Source: Actinomycetota bacterium (lineage in GTDB: Bacteria > Actinomycetota > Actinomycetes > Streptosporangiales > Streptosporangiaceae). Taken from it: a stretch of DNA of 30,473 bases. The notes beneath the pieces were generated by a model. The model saw only the letters and a program-made list of their open reading frames with translations. It searched no databases and was not told the origin of the DNA. Of the stretch, positions 9,912-18,489 are shown piece by piece (the first letter of the stretch is position 1; each line of letters opens with the position of its first letter). Both the position numbers and the translations under genes were made by a program. Location: the NCBI GenBank assembly GCA_003242605.1, contig QGUZ01000023.1:1-30473 (forward strand), given 5' to 3'.

Positions 9912-11170
9912 GCAAGGAGTTCTCCAGGATCCAGGAGGCGCTCGCCGGCTGGACGGAGATCCGCCAGCTGCTGCGCGGCGGCGAACAGGGCCGGCTCGTC
10001 CCGGTCGTGATCCCCAAGGACCGGCGGGGCTTCGCCTGGGTGGCGCCGCTGCTGTTCGCCGTCTACCTGCTCGGCACCGCGGCGCTCACCTCGGGCCTGG
10101 TGGCCCGGCTCGCCGCCGCGAGCGCGGTCGTGCTGGTGCTCATCACCGTGATCTGGCTGTGGCGGGGGGCGATCATCGAGATCGAGGAGGGCACCACCGG
10201 GATCCGCACCCGCTGGGGTGCGATCGTCGGCACGCTCTCCCCCGGCCGTCACTACCTGTGGCTGCCCTGGGACCGGGTGGACGCGGTCGTCGACACCTCC
10301 ACCGAGATCCCGTACACCGCGCCGGTCACCTCCTGCCCGACCGCCGAGGACGTGCCGCTGAAGGCGATCGAGTTCTTCCTCAAGTTCCGCATCGTCGACC
10401 CGGTCGCGTTCGTGCGGACCATCGGCGCGAGCAACTTCGACATGGTGCTGTCGAGCGCGGTGCAGGACGCGATCCGGCAGCGCGCCCGCCTGGTCACCAC
10501 CGAGCGGGCCCACGACCTGCGCGGCTCCGACGTCGGGGACATGCAGGAGGCGCTCAACCGGCGGCTCGGCCGGTACGGCGTGCGCGTCACCGGCGCGAAC
10601 ATCCCCGACGTGCAGCTCCCCGACCAGTACCAGCAGCACCTCGCCACCCGGGAGAAGGTGGCCAAGGAGATGGCCGCGTACGAGCGGGAGTGGGAGCTCA
10701 CCCGCAAACGGCGCATCGACACGCTGCTGATGGAGATCGAGCGGGCGAAGAAGACCCGCGACGCGCGCATCGTCGAGGTGAAGGCCGCGCACAACCAGGC
10801 GCGCAAGGACGTGGCGCGCATGCTCGAGGAGCAGGAGACCGAGGCGCAGCGGGTGCGCTGGGAGATCGAGGCGCGCGGCCGGGCCCAGCTCACCGCCGCC
10901 GAGAACGAGGCGAAGGCGCTGCGCCGGCTCGCCGAGGCCTACCGGGACAACCGCGCGGTGCTCCAGTACGAGCTCGCCCGGCGGCGGCTCGACGTGGGCG
11001 CCAAGCTCGCCGAGGCCGCCCCGCAGCCGATGGTGGTGCGCACCTCGGGCGGCGACACCTCGGCCCTGTCCACGCTGCTGCTCGCCCAGTACCTGCCCAG
11101 GCTCACCGAGGCCGGCCGTACCGCCCGGGCCCAGGTGAACGGGGATCACGCGCCCGCCACGGCGGAGTGA
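9908..11170 (+). CDS. SPFH-domain membrane protein (second of a pair)
   Basis: 420 aa; its ATG (9908) overlaps the preceding stop by 4 bp. The layout repeats that of the first protein with a shorter N-terminus: VVIPK (33-37), two membrane segments (about 43-62 and 68-86), an SPFH domain (about 87-250: IEIEEGTTGIRTRWGAIVG, LKAIEFFLKFRIVDPVAFV), then a long charged coiled coil (about 245-345, rich in RKRRIDTL, ERAKKTRD, EEQETEAQR). The end (residues 370-420) contains SGGDTSALSTLLLAQYLPRL, a hydrophobic helix of the sort seen at flotillin C-termini. The arrangement implies a paralogous pair forming one mixed complex in the cell membrane with its domains in the cytoplasm. No function can be assigned; divergence from uvrB is the only contextual clue. 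Confidence 0.75.
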   Translation: MSKEFSRIQEALAGWTEIRQLLRGGEQGRLVPVVIPKDRRGFAWVAPLLFAVYLLGTAALTSGLVARLAAASAVVLVLITVIWLWRGAIIEIEEGTTGIRTRWGAIVGTLSPGRHYLWLPWDRVDAVVDTSTEIPYTAPVTSCPTAEDVPLKAIEFFLKFRIVDPVAFVRTIGASNFDMVLSSAVQDAIRQRARLVTTERAHDLRGSDVGDMQEALNRRLGRYGVRVTGANIPDVQLPDQYQQHLATREKVAKEMAAYEREWELTRKRRIDTLLMEIERAKKTRDARIVEVKAAHNQARKDVARMLEEQETEAQRVRWEIEARGRAQLTAAENEAKALRRLAEAYRDNRAVLQYELARRRLDVGAKLAEAAPQPMVVRTSGGDTSALSTLLLAQYLPRLTEAGRTARAQVNGDHAPATAE

Positions 11171-11198
11171 TCGGGACGGCGTGCCATGTGGAACACCG

Positions 11199-11230
11199 GC
11201 GCCCCGCGGCCGGAACGCGCCGCGGGGCGC
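11199..11230 (+). terminator. Terminator of the SPFH operon
   Basis: A perfect 11-bp stem (GCGCCCCGCGG / CCGCGGGGCGC) with a 10-nt loop, starting 28 nt after the second SPFH stop. A short GGCGTTTC follows. Confidence 0.65.
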
Positions 11231-11561
11231 GGCGTTTCACGCCGGCGCGGTCGGGACGGTCCGAGCCGGTACGCCGCATCGGGACGCGGCGCCGCGAACC
11301 GGCTCGGGAACGACGTGCCGGGAACGCCGCGATCAGCCAGCGGTGACGCCGTCGCGACGGCGCGCCGGCGGTGTGCGGGGACGGTGGGACCCTGCCGGTC
11401 GGCTCGGCTCGGCCCGGCCGGGCTGAGGGTGTCCGCGGCGAGCGGGCGTGCGACGCCGGCCGGGGCCTTGAGGTGCAGGGGCACGGCCGCCGCGGGTGCA
11501 CGGAGAGCGGCCGGGATGACGCGGCGGAACGGTCGGCGGGCGGGGTGCGGAGCGTCCGGGG
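11231..11561. other. Gap between SPFH terminator and coaE 3' end, nothing recognised
   Basis: 331 bp between convergent genes. Frames on both strands are Arg/Pro/Gly-rich without motifs. A short GGCTC/GGCCC-type run around 11400-11425 is simple-sequence noise. No promoter, RNA gene or clear terminator for coaE was seen. Confidence 0.5.
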
Positions 11562-12170
11562 TCAGCGGTTCGCCGCCCGGGCCCGCAGCTCCTCCCAGAC
11601 CTCGTCGACCCGGGCCTGCAGCTCCTCGAGCGTGCCCTCGTTGACGATCACGATGTCGGCGACCCGCAGCCGGTCCTCCCGGGTGGCCTGGGCCGCGATC
11701 CGGGCCTTGGCGTCGGCCTCGGACATGCCGCGCAGCCGGGTGAGCCGGTCGACGCGGATCTCGTCGGCCGCGTCCACCACGATCACCACCTCGTACTGCC
11801 CGGCGAGGTTGTTCTCCACCAGCAGCGGCACGTCGTATACGACGATGGCGTCGTCCGGGGCGGCCTCCTGCAGCTCGGCGGCGCGGGCGGCGACAAGCGG
11901 GTGGACGATCGCGTTGAGCGCGGCGAGGCGCTCGGGGTCGGCGAAGACGATCGAGCCTAGCCGCTGCCGGTCGAGCGAGCCGTCCGCGCGCAGCACCTCG
12001 GGGCCGAACTCCTCGACCACGCGGACGAGGCCGGGGGTGCCCGGCTCGACCACCTCGCGCGCGATCCGGTCCGCGTCGATCACGATCGCGCCGTGCGCGG
12101 CGAGGCGTTTCGACACCTCGCTCTTGCCCGAGCCAATGCCGCCGGTGAGCCCGACCTTCAGCGCCGCCAT
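11562..12170 (-). CDS. coaE: Dephospho-CoA kinase
   Basis: Phosphorylates the 3'-hydroxyl of dephospho-CoA with ATP, the final step of coenzyme A synthesis, in the cytoplasm. It is 202 aa, normal for a single-domain CoaE; some actinobacterial homologues (e.g. mycobacterial) carry an extra C-terminal domain that is absent here. The P-loop is GLTGGIGSGKSEVSK at the extreme N-terminus, followed by VIDADRIAREVV (the CoA-domain Asp) and later VYDVPLLVENN and RLRGMSEADAKARIAAQ, the lid region. ATG 12168-12170 has GGAGG 5 nt upstream. The GNAT gene lies 92 bp upstream on the same strand. Confidence 0.95.
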   Translation of the reverse strand: MAALKVGLTGGIGSGKSEVSKRLAAHGAIVIDADRIAREVVEPGTPGLVRVVEEFGPEVLRADGSLDRQRLGSIVFADPERLAALNAIVHPLVAARAAELQEAAPDDAIVVYDVPLLVENNLAGQYEVVIVVDAADEIRVDRLTRLRGMSEADAKARIAAQATREDRLRVADIVIVNEGTLEELQARVDEVWEELRARAANR

Positions 12171-12262
12171 CGGCACCTCCACTCTCCTTCGGCGCTCCCC
12201 CGGGGCGGTGCGCCGCCCGTACGGCCCTGCTCGCCGGGCCTCCCTCGCCGCCGTGGCCACGG

Positions 12263-12736
12263 CTACCGCGGCGCCGAGACGCGCTCCTTGCGCAGGTGCA
12301 CGAGGGTGAGGTGGTCGTGCACGCGTTCCCGGCGGGTCTCCCGGTAGCCGAGACGGCGGCACAGCCGCAAATTGGCCTCCGACTGGTGGCCGACGACGAG
12401 GTCGAACGCCTCCACCTCCGGCGGGGCCTCGGCCTCCAGCCGGGTGAGCAGGGCGGTCCCGATGCCGCGGCGCTGCATGTCGGGGGCGACCACGAGCCGG
12501 CCCACCAGGCAGGTGCGGTCCCGCGTCCGGCCGCGCACCGCGCCGACGATGCGGGTGCCGTCGAGCGCCTTGAGCACGAGCGCGGACTCGATCGCCGCGC
12601 GCACCTGCGCGGCCGACTCGAGCAGCGGGGCGAGGAACGCGTCGCCGTACAGCTGCGCCTCGGTGACGTACGCGGCCCGCTGCACCGTGAGGATCTCACC
12701 CGCGTCGGCGGGCTCGGCCCGGGTGATGCGAATCAC
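12263..12736 (-). CDS. GNAT-family N-acetyltransferase
   Basis: 157 aa. GNAT enzymes transfer an acetyl group from acetyl-CoA to an amine; the acceptor is unknown. The acetyl-CoA-binding motif A is clear: VGRLVVAPDMQRRGIGTALL (Q/RxxGxG/A), followed by VVGHQSEANLRLCRRLGYRET, the motif B helix and GY signature. The N-terminus IRITRAEPADAGEILTVQRAAY is typical. GTG 12734-12736 is preferred: it begins right at this conserved stretch, and an upstream extension is Pro/Gly-rich filler. No Shine-Dalgarno precedes it, but TACAGT ends 7 nt upstream (minus strand), so the message may be leaderless. It may be co-transcribed with coaE; a role in ribosomal protein acetylation (next to rpsA) would be a guess. 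Confidence 0.85.
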   Translation of the reverse strand: MIRITRAEPADAGEILTVQRAAYVTEAQLYGDAFLAPLLESAAQVRAAIESALVLKALDGTRIVGAVRGRTRDRTCLVGRLVVAPDMQRRGIGTALLTRLEAEAPPEVEAFDLVVGHQSEANLRLCRRLGYRETRRERVHDHLTLVHLRKERVSAPR

Positions 12737-12810
12737 CGGGTCACTGTACCGAGCGGGATCCGGGGACGGAAAGCCCGGCCCGGGCGGCCGTGGCCGACCG
12801 GGGCCATCCA

Positions 12811-12851
12811 CCGGTCACGGGCCGAGCAGCGCGGGCTCGGCCCGTGACCGG
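12811..12851 (-). terminator. Long terminator hairpin of rpsA
   Basis: A perfect 16-bp stem (CCGGTCACGGGCCGAG / CTCGGCCCGTGACCGG) with a 9-nt loop (12827-12835), 14 nt past the rpsA stop. It is the longest perfect hairpin I found in the window and suits a highly transcribed gene. Confidence 0.8.
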
Positions 12852-12865
12852 GAGGCACGTCGGTG

Positions 12866-14311
12866 TCAGCTCTGACCGCCGGAGAGCTTCTCCCGCAGCG
12901 CGGCGAGCGCCTCGTCGGAGGCGAGGGTGCCGGAGCCCTGCGACTCGCCGGAGTAGGACTGGGCCTCGGCCTCGGCGGCCTGGCGGCGGGCCTCCTCGAT
13001 CTGCCGCTTGTGGGCCTCGTACCGGGCCTGGGCCTCGGCGTACTGCCGCTCCCACTCCTCGCGCTGCTTCTCGTAGCCCGGCAGCCACTCGCCGGTCTCC
13101 GGGTCGAAGCCCTCGGGGTACTTGTAGTTGCCGTGCTCGTCGTACTCGGCCGCCATGCCGTACAGCGTGGGGTCGAACTCGATCTCCGAGCCGACGGCAC
13201 CCTCGTTCGCCTGCTTGAGGGAGAGCGAGATGCGGCGGCGCTCCAGGTCGATGTCGATGATCTTGACGAAGATCTCGTCGCCGACCTGGACGACCTGCTC
13301 GGGGATCTCCACGTGGCGCTCGGCCAGCTCGGAGATGTGGACGAGCCCCTCGATGCCCTCCTCCACGCGGACGAACGCGCCGAACGGCACCAGCTTGGTG
13401 ACCCGGCCGGGCACGACCTGGCCGATCTGGTGGGTCCGGGCGAACTGCTGCCACGGGTCCTCCTGGGTCGCCTTGAGCGAGAGCGACACGCGCTCGCGCT
13501 CCATGTCGACGTCGAGGACCTCGACGGTGACCTCCTGGCCGACCTCGACGACCTCGGAGGGGTGGTCGATGTGCTTCCAGGAGAGCTCGGACACGTGCAC
13601 CAGACCGTCGACGCCGCCGAGGTCGACGAAGGCGCCGAAGTTGACGATCGAGGAGACGACGCCCTTGCGGACCTGGCCCTTCTGCAGCGTGTTGAGGAAG
13701 GTCTGGCGCACCTCCGACTGGGTCTGCTCCAGCCAGGCGCGGCGGGACAGAACCACGTTGTTGCGGTTCTTGTCCAGCTCGATGATCTTCGCCTCGAGCT
13801 CACGGCCGACGTACGGCTGCAGGTCGCGGACCCGGCGCATCTCGACCAGCGACGCCGGCAGGAAGCCCCGCAGGCCGATGTCGAGGATGAGGCCGCCCTT
13901 GACGACCTCGATCACGGTACCGGTGACGATGCCGTCCTCTTCCTTGATCTTCTCGATCGTGCCCCAGGCACGCTCGTACTGAGCGCGCTTCTTGGAGAGG
14001 ATCAGACGGCCTTCCTTGTCCTCCTTCTGGAGAACGAGGGCCTCGATATGATCGCCGACCTCAACGACCTCGGCCGGGTCGACATCGTGCTTGATCGAGA
14101 GTTCACGCGAGGGGATGACGCCCTCGGTCTTGTAGCCGATGTCGAGCAAGACCTCGTCTCGATCGACCTTGACGACCGTGCCCTCGACGATGTCGCCGTC
14201 GTTGAAGTACTTGATGGTCTCGTCGATCGCGGCGAGGAAGGCCTCCTCGGAACCGATGTCGTTGACCGCTACCTGCGGGGTGTTCGAGGTGGCCTCGGTG
14301 CTGCTCGTCAT
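12866..14311 (-). CDS. rpsA: 30S ribosomal protein S1
   Basis: Binds mRNA on the small ribosomal subunit and helps initiation. It is 481 aa with four S1 (OB-fold) RNA-binding domains at about residues 36-108, 126-190, 211-280 and 297-366 (the last two start GQVRKGVVSSIVNFGAFVDLGG and GQVVPGRVTKLVPFGAFVRVEEG). This is the four-domain actinobacterial form, not the six-domain form of E. coli. The C-terminal 110 residues form an acidic, Gln/Glu/Ala-rich tail with WLPGYEKQREEWERQ coiled-coil character. The start is ATG 14311 with GGAG about 11 nt upstream. A strong promoter (14472-14501) and the 16-bp hairpin at the 3' end bracket it as a single-gene unit. Confidence 0.97.
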   Translation of the reverse strand: MTSSTEATSNTPQVAVNDIGSEEAFLAAIDETIKYFNDGDIVEGTVVKVDRDEVLLDIGYKTEGVIPSRELSIKHDVDPAEVVEVGDHIEALVLQKEDKEGRLILSKKRAQYERAWGTIEKIKEEDGIVTGTVIEVVKGGLILDIGLRGFLPASLVEMRRVRDLQPYVGRELEAKIIELDKNRNNVVLSRRAWLEQTQSEVRQTFLNTLQKGQVRKGVVSSIVNFGAFVDLGGVDGLVHVSELSWKHIDHPSEVVEVGQEVTVEVLDVDMERERVSLSLKATQEDPWQQFARTHQIGQVVPGRVTKLVPFGAFVRVEEGIEGLVHISELAERHVEIPEQVVQVGDEIFVKIIDIDLERRRISLSLKQANEGAVGSEIEFDPTLYGMAAEYDEHGNYKYPEGFDPETGEWLPGYEKQREEWERQYAEAQARYEAHKRQIEEARRQAAEAEAQSYSGESQGSGTLASDEALAALREKLSGGQS

Positions 14312-14471
14312 GTGTGGAAGTGCTCCGAACGCGGACAGGATGTCGATGGTGGACGAATGCGCGGCGGACCCTTTTTCAGCCGAGGAAGGGATCTTTATGA
14401 CCCTGATCTATCGACGACCGAGCGCGAACCCGCTCCGTCCGAGGCACGCGCGAGCCCACAGCGCAGCGATC

Positions 14472-14501
14472 AGCATATGAGACGATCCCGCGCGCGGTCA
14501 A
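14472..14501 (-). promoter_or_regulatory. Sigma70-type promoter of rpsA
   Basis: On the minus strand: TTGACC (14496-14501), 18-nt spacer, TATGCT (14472-14477). Both hexamers are close to consensus, among the best in the window. The start near 14465 leaves an rpsA leader of about 150 nt, long enough to carry control structure, but no protein-binding site was recognised. Confidence 0.75.
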
Positions 14502-14532
14502 TTCGAGCTCCGGCCGACGGCCGACCACCGCT

Positions 14533-15657
14533 CTAGTAGGCCAGAATCCTCTTGGCCCGCTTTGGGGCGATATTACCCTGTAACCTCTTCGGAATCGAGA
14601 TGTGATCAGGGTCGCCGTCGGACGTGTACCGCTTCGAGGGGTGCCTGTCCAGCCACTCCAGCCAGTACGCAGAGCACCATCTGCGACACTCGCCCCCTTT
14701 GCCGTTGGCCTGGATCCGCGGTATCTGCCGCGGCCGGAAGTCCGTGGAGTGCGGGGACGGGGCCGGTTCGGCACCCGCCAGGAACACACCGGAGAAATCA
14801 TAGCGTGTGCCACCCCACGAGCCGCGGTACGCGGCGCTGCGGTTCTTCTTGACCGGAAGGTTGCCGTACGGCAAGGCGAACGTGACCGACGGCGGCGCGC
14901 CGAGCCGCCTCAGCAGCCGCTCCTGCAGGACGATCTCCTTGGCGATCTTGCTGCGCGGCAGCCGGCGCAGGTCGGCGTGCCGGTAGGTGTGGTTCGCCAC
15001 CTCGAAGCCGTTGCGCACCAGCCAGCCCACCGCGGCCGCCTGGGCGTCGGGGTCCTTGAGCCCGAACGGGTCGCGGTTCACCCAGAACGTCGCCACCGGG
15101 CGGAAGCCCGGGTAGCGGCGGGCCACGTCGAGCAGCACGCCCACCGCGGTGTCCGGGTGCGGCTCCCCCGCGGGGGTGAGGGCGAAGTGCCCGGGCGTGC
15201 CGTCGTCGAAGGTGAGCACCACCGGGTGCGTCCCGGCCGGGATGTCGATCCGGCCGGTCACGTACTCGGCGGCGGTGATCGGGACGTAGCCCTTGCGGGC
15301 GAGCCGCTCCAGCTCCTTGCGCAGCTGCGCGGGCGTGCGGTCGAGCGACGAGGTCCGCTTGGCGACGATGCGGTGGTACATGAGCACCGGCACGAGGCCG
15401 AGCTCGTTCGCCCGCACCTTGCGCGCCGACTCCACGGTGGCGGCCACCCGGCGCGGCGGCTCGTCCGGCGGCCGCGTCGCCGCGCCGCCCGAGCCGGCGC
15501 GGGCGTCGGCGGGCCGCGCCCGGCCCGGATCGTGGTCGTGGCCGGGGTCCGGGGCGCGGGCCGCGTCACCGCCGGGCAGCAGCAGGAGCGACGCGACGAT
15601 CATCAGGGCCACGTTGGCGATCGCGACACCGCGCTTCGATCCCGCGGACGTCCGCAC
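14533..15657 (-). CDS. Secreted or membrane-anchored polysaccharide deacetylase (NodB homology)
   Basis: A carbohydrate esterase family 4-type enzyme predicted to remove acetyl groups from cell-wall or other polysaccharides outside the membrane. It is 374 aa. Residues 11-28 form a hydrophobic N-terminal segment (signal peptide or anchor), then a Pro/Asp/Arg-rich linker to about 75. The NodB domain starts near LVPVLMYHRI (88-97); the catalytic base and metal aspartates are D151/D152 in LTFDDG, and the metal histidines H223 and H227 in HTYRH. FALPYGNLP later corresponds to the RxPY-like motif, with Leu-Pro-Tyr and no Arg. A basic C-terminus (NIAPKRAKRILAY) ends it. The start is GTG 15657 with GGAG 5 nt upstream. 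It stands between polA and rpsA on the same strand, with no obvious functional tie. Confidence 0.85.
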   Translation of the reverse strand: MRTSAGSKRGVAIANVALMIVASLLLLPGGDAARAPDPGHDHDPGRARPADARAGSGGAATRPPDEPPRRVAATVESARKVRANELGLVPVLMYHRIVAKRTSSLDRTPAQLRKELERLARKGYVPITAAEYVTGRIDIPAGTHPVVLTFDDGTPGHFALTPAGEPHPDTAVGVLLDVARRYPGFRPVATFWVNRDPFGLKDPDAQAAAVGWLVRNGFEVANHTYRHADLRRLPRSKIAKEIVLQERLLRRLGAPPSVTFALPYGNLPVKKNRSAAYRGSWGGTRYDFSGVFLAGAEPAPSPHSTDFRPRQIPRIQANGKGGECRRWCSAYWLEWLDRHPSKRYTSDGDPDHISIPKRLQGNIAPKRAKRILAY

Positions 15658-15786
15658 CCCACTCCTTCACGGCCGGCCATGCGATGCGGTGACCAACCAT
15701 AGGGCGGATCATGACCGAATGGGGCCGAACGCAAAAGGTTGTGAAAACGGCCATAAAGCCGGTGGGATCGGACGTTCCGCGGCGGA

Positions 15787-18483
15787 TCAGTGGCCCGCGT
15801 CCTCCCAGGTGCGCCCGACGCCGATCGAGACCTCCAGCGGCACCCGCAGCTTGTAGGCGCCGCCCATGCGGTCGATCACGATCTCGCGCAGCCGGTCGAG
15901 CTCGCCCGGGGCGACCTCGAACACCAGCTCGTCGTGGACCTGGAGCAGCATGCGCGAGCGCATGCCCTCCTCCCGCAGCGCCTCGGCCACGTGCAGCATG
16001 GCGATCTTGATGATGTCGGCCGCGGAGCCCTGGATGGGCGCGTTGAGCGCCATGCGCTCGGCCATCTCCCGGCGCTGCCGGTTGTCGCTGGTGAGGTCGG
16101 GCAGGTAGCGTCGGCGGCCGAGAATCGTCTCGGTGTACCCGTCCTTGCGCGCCTGGGCGACGACCGACTCCAGGTAGTCGCGCACGCCGCCGAACTCCTC
16201 GAAGTACTCCTCCTTCAGCGCGCGGGCCTCGGCCACCGGGATGTTGAGCTGCCCGGCGAGCCCGAAGTCCGACAGGCCGTAGGCGAGGCCGTAGTTCATC
16301 GCCTTGATCCGCGCCCGCAGCTCGCCGTCCACCTGGTCGGGCGGCAGATCGAACACCCGGGCGGCGGTGGCCGCGTGGAAGTCGTGCCCGGACTCGAAGG
16401 CGGCGATCAGCGACTCGTCGCCGGACAGGTGCGCCATGATGCGCAGCTCGATCTGGCTGTAGTCGGCGGTGAGCAGGGTCTCGTAGCCCTCGCCCACGGT
16501 GAAGCCCTGCCGGATGCGGCGGCCCTCCGCGGTGCGGATCGGGATGTTCTGCAGGTTGGGCTTCTCCGAGCTGAGGCGGCCGGTCGCGGCCCGGGTCTGG
16601 TTGAACGTGGTGTGGATGCGGCCGTCGTCGCCGATCTCCTTGATCAGGCCCTCGACCGTGGTCCGCAGCTTGGTCTGGTCCCGGTGGCGCAGCAGGATCA
16701 CCGGGAGCTCGTGGTCGGTCTGCGTGGCGAGCCAGGCGAGGGCGTCGGCGTCGGTGGTGTACCCGGTCTTGATCTTCTTCGTCTTCGGCAGGCCGAGCTT
16801 GACGAAGAGGATCTCCTGGAGCTGCTTGGTGGAGCCGAGGTTGAACTGCTCGCCCACCACCCGGTGGGCCTCCTCGACCGCCTGCTTCACCGCCGCGCCG
16901 AACTCGGCCTCGAGCTTCAGCAGGTGGTCGCGGTCGGCGGCGATGCCGGTGCGCTCCATCTCGGCGAGCACCCGCTGCAGCGGCAGCTCCACCTCGCGCA
17001 GCAGCCGGATGCCGCCGCGCGGCTCCAGGTAGGCCTCGAGGGCGTCGGCGAGCTCGCGGATCGCCCGCGCGCGCACCGCGAGGTTCTCGGCCGCGTCCTC
17101 GGTGGGGTCGTCGAACAGGGCGGCCTGGCCGTCGGGCTCGGTGGTGGCGCGCAGCTCACGGTGCAGGTACCGGAGCGCGAGGTCCTCGAGCGGGAACGAG
17201 GCCTGGCCGGGCAGCGCCAGGTAGGCGGCGAGCGCGGTGTCGCAGGTGAGGCCGCGCAGGTCGAGTCCGTGCGCCCACAGCGCGAGCAGCGGGCCCTTGG
17301 CGTCGTGCGCCGCCTTCGGCCGGCTCTCGTCGCACAGCCAGGCGTGCAGCGCCTCCTGGTCGGCCGGGGTGAGGGTGGTCATGTCGAGGTAGGCGGCGGT
17401 GTTCCCCGGGGCGGCGATCGCGAGCGCGTCGATGCGCCCGGTGCCGCTGCCCCACGACCCCTGGACCGCGAGACCGGCCCGGCCCTCGGGCAGGCCGGCC
17501 AGCCAGCCGGCCACCTCGTCGGGCCCGAGCACGGTCAGCTCGACCTCGAAGCCGCCGTCGGCCGCGGGCTCGGCGTCCGGGGTGCCCAGCACCTTGAACA
17601 GCCGGTCCCGCAGCTCGCCGCGGAACTGCAGCGTGTCGAGCAGCTTGTGCACGCCCTCCCGGTCGAACGGGCCCCGCTTGAGGTCGGCGATCTCCACGTC
17701 CAGCGGCACGTCCCGGCGCAGCTCGGTGAGCTGCCGGTTCCGGATCACCTGGCCCAGGTGCTCGCGCAGCCGCTCGCCGGCCTTGCCCTTGACCTCGTCG
17801 ACGCGCCTGACCAGCTCGTCCAGCGAGCCGAACTCGCGCACCCACTTGGCCGCGGTCTTCTCCCCGACCCCCGGGATGCTCGGCAGGTTGTCGCTGGGGT
17901 CGCCCCGCAGCGCGGCGAAGTCGGGGTACTGGGCCGGGGTGAGCCCGTACTTCGCCTCCACCTCCTCGGGGGTGAAGCGGGTCATGTCGCTGATGCCGCG
18001 CCGGGTCATCAGCACGGTGACCTTGTCGCTGACGAGCTGCAGGTTGTCCCGGTCACCGCTGACGATCAGCACCTCCATGCCCTGCTCGGCGGCGCGGGTC
18101 GCCAGCGTCGCGATCAGGTCGTCGGCCTCGAACCCGGGGACCGACAGGCGCGGGATCCGCAGCGTGTCGAGCATCTCGAAGATGAGGCTCATCTGGCCGC
18201 GGAAGTCCTCGGGGGTCTCCTGCCGGTTCGCCTTGTACGCCTCGTACGACTCGTGCCGGAAGGTCGGCTCCGACCGGTCGAAGCACACCGCGACATTGCT
18301 CGGCCGCTCGTCGCGCAGCAGGTTCACCAGCATCGAGGTGAACCCGTACACCGCCTCGGTGTGCTGACCGTCGGTGGTGACGAGGTTCGCGTCCTTCAGC
18401 GCGTAGAACGCTCGGTAGGCCAGGGAGTGCCCGTCGAGCAGCATGAGGCAGTCGCGGGCGGGAGTCGCTTCGGTCTTGGGCAC
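15787..18483 (-). CDS. polA: DNA polymerase I
   Basis: Repair and Okazaki-fragment polymerase with 5' nuclease. It is 898 aa. The N-terminal 5'-nuclease domain (about 10-300) has LMLLDGHSLAYRAFYAL, the acidic GFEADDLIATL and GDPSDNLPSIPGVGEKTAAKW (helix-hairpin-helix). The central exonuclease-like domain (about 315-500) lacks the DxE metal site (GRAGLAVQGSWGS at the expected place), so proofreading is probably absent, as in other actinobacterial PolA. The polymerase domain has motif A DYSQIELR, the O-helix RARIKAMNYGLAYG with Tyr731 where E. coli has Phe762, and motif C QVHDE (His850-Glu852). The start is GTG 18481-18483, 6 nt from a -10 element of a damage-type promoter, so a leaderless mRNA is likely. 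There is no Shine-Dalgarno at that codon. Confidence 0.97.
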   Translation of the reverse strand: MPKTEATPARDCLMLLDGHSLAYRAFYALKDANLVTTDGQHTEAVYGFTSMLVNLLRDERPSNVAVCFDRSEPTFRHESYEAYKANRQETPEDFRGQMSLIFEMLDTLRIPRLSVPGFEADDLIATLATRAAEQGMEVLIVSGDRDNLQLVSDKVTVLMTRRGISDMTRFTPEEVEAKYGLTPAQYPDFAALRGDPSDNLPSIPGVGEKTAAKWVREFGSLDELVRRVDEVKGKAGERLREHLGQVIRNRQLTELRRDVPLDVEIADLKRGPFDREGVHKLLDTLQFRGELRDRLFKVLGTPDAEPAADGGFEVELTVLGPDEVAGWLAGLPEGRAGLAVQGSWGSGTGRIDALAIAAPGNTAAYLDMTTLTPADQEALHAWLCDESRPKAAHDAKGPLLALWAHGLDLRGLTCDTALAAYLALPGQASFPLEDLALRYLHRELRATTEPDGQAALFDDPTEDAAENLAVRARAIRELADALEAYLEPRGGIRLLREVELPLQRVLAEMERTGIAADRDHLLKLEAEFGAAVKQAVEEAHRVVGEQFNLGSTKQLQEILFVKLGLPKTKKIKTGYTTDADALAWLATQTDHELPVILLRHRDQTKLRTTVEGLIKEIGDDGRIHTTFNQTRAATGRLSSEKPNLQNIPIRTAEGRRIRQGFTVGEGYETLLTADYSQIELRIMAHLSGDESLIAAFESGHDFHAATAARVFDLPPDQVDGELRARIKAMNYGLAYGLSDFGLAGQLNIPVAEARALKEEYFEEFGGVRDYLESVVAQARKDGYTETILGRRRYLPDLTSDNRQRREMAERMALNAPIQGSAADIIKIAMLHVAEALREEGMRSRMLLQVHDELVFEVAPGELDRLREIVIDRMGGAYKLRVPLEVSIGVGRTWEDAGH

Positions 18484-18489
18484 ATGTGC

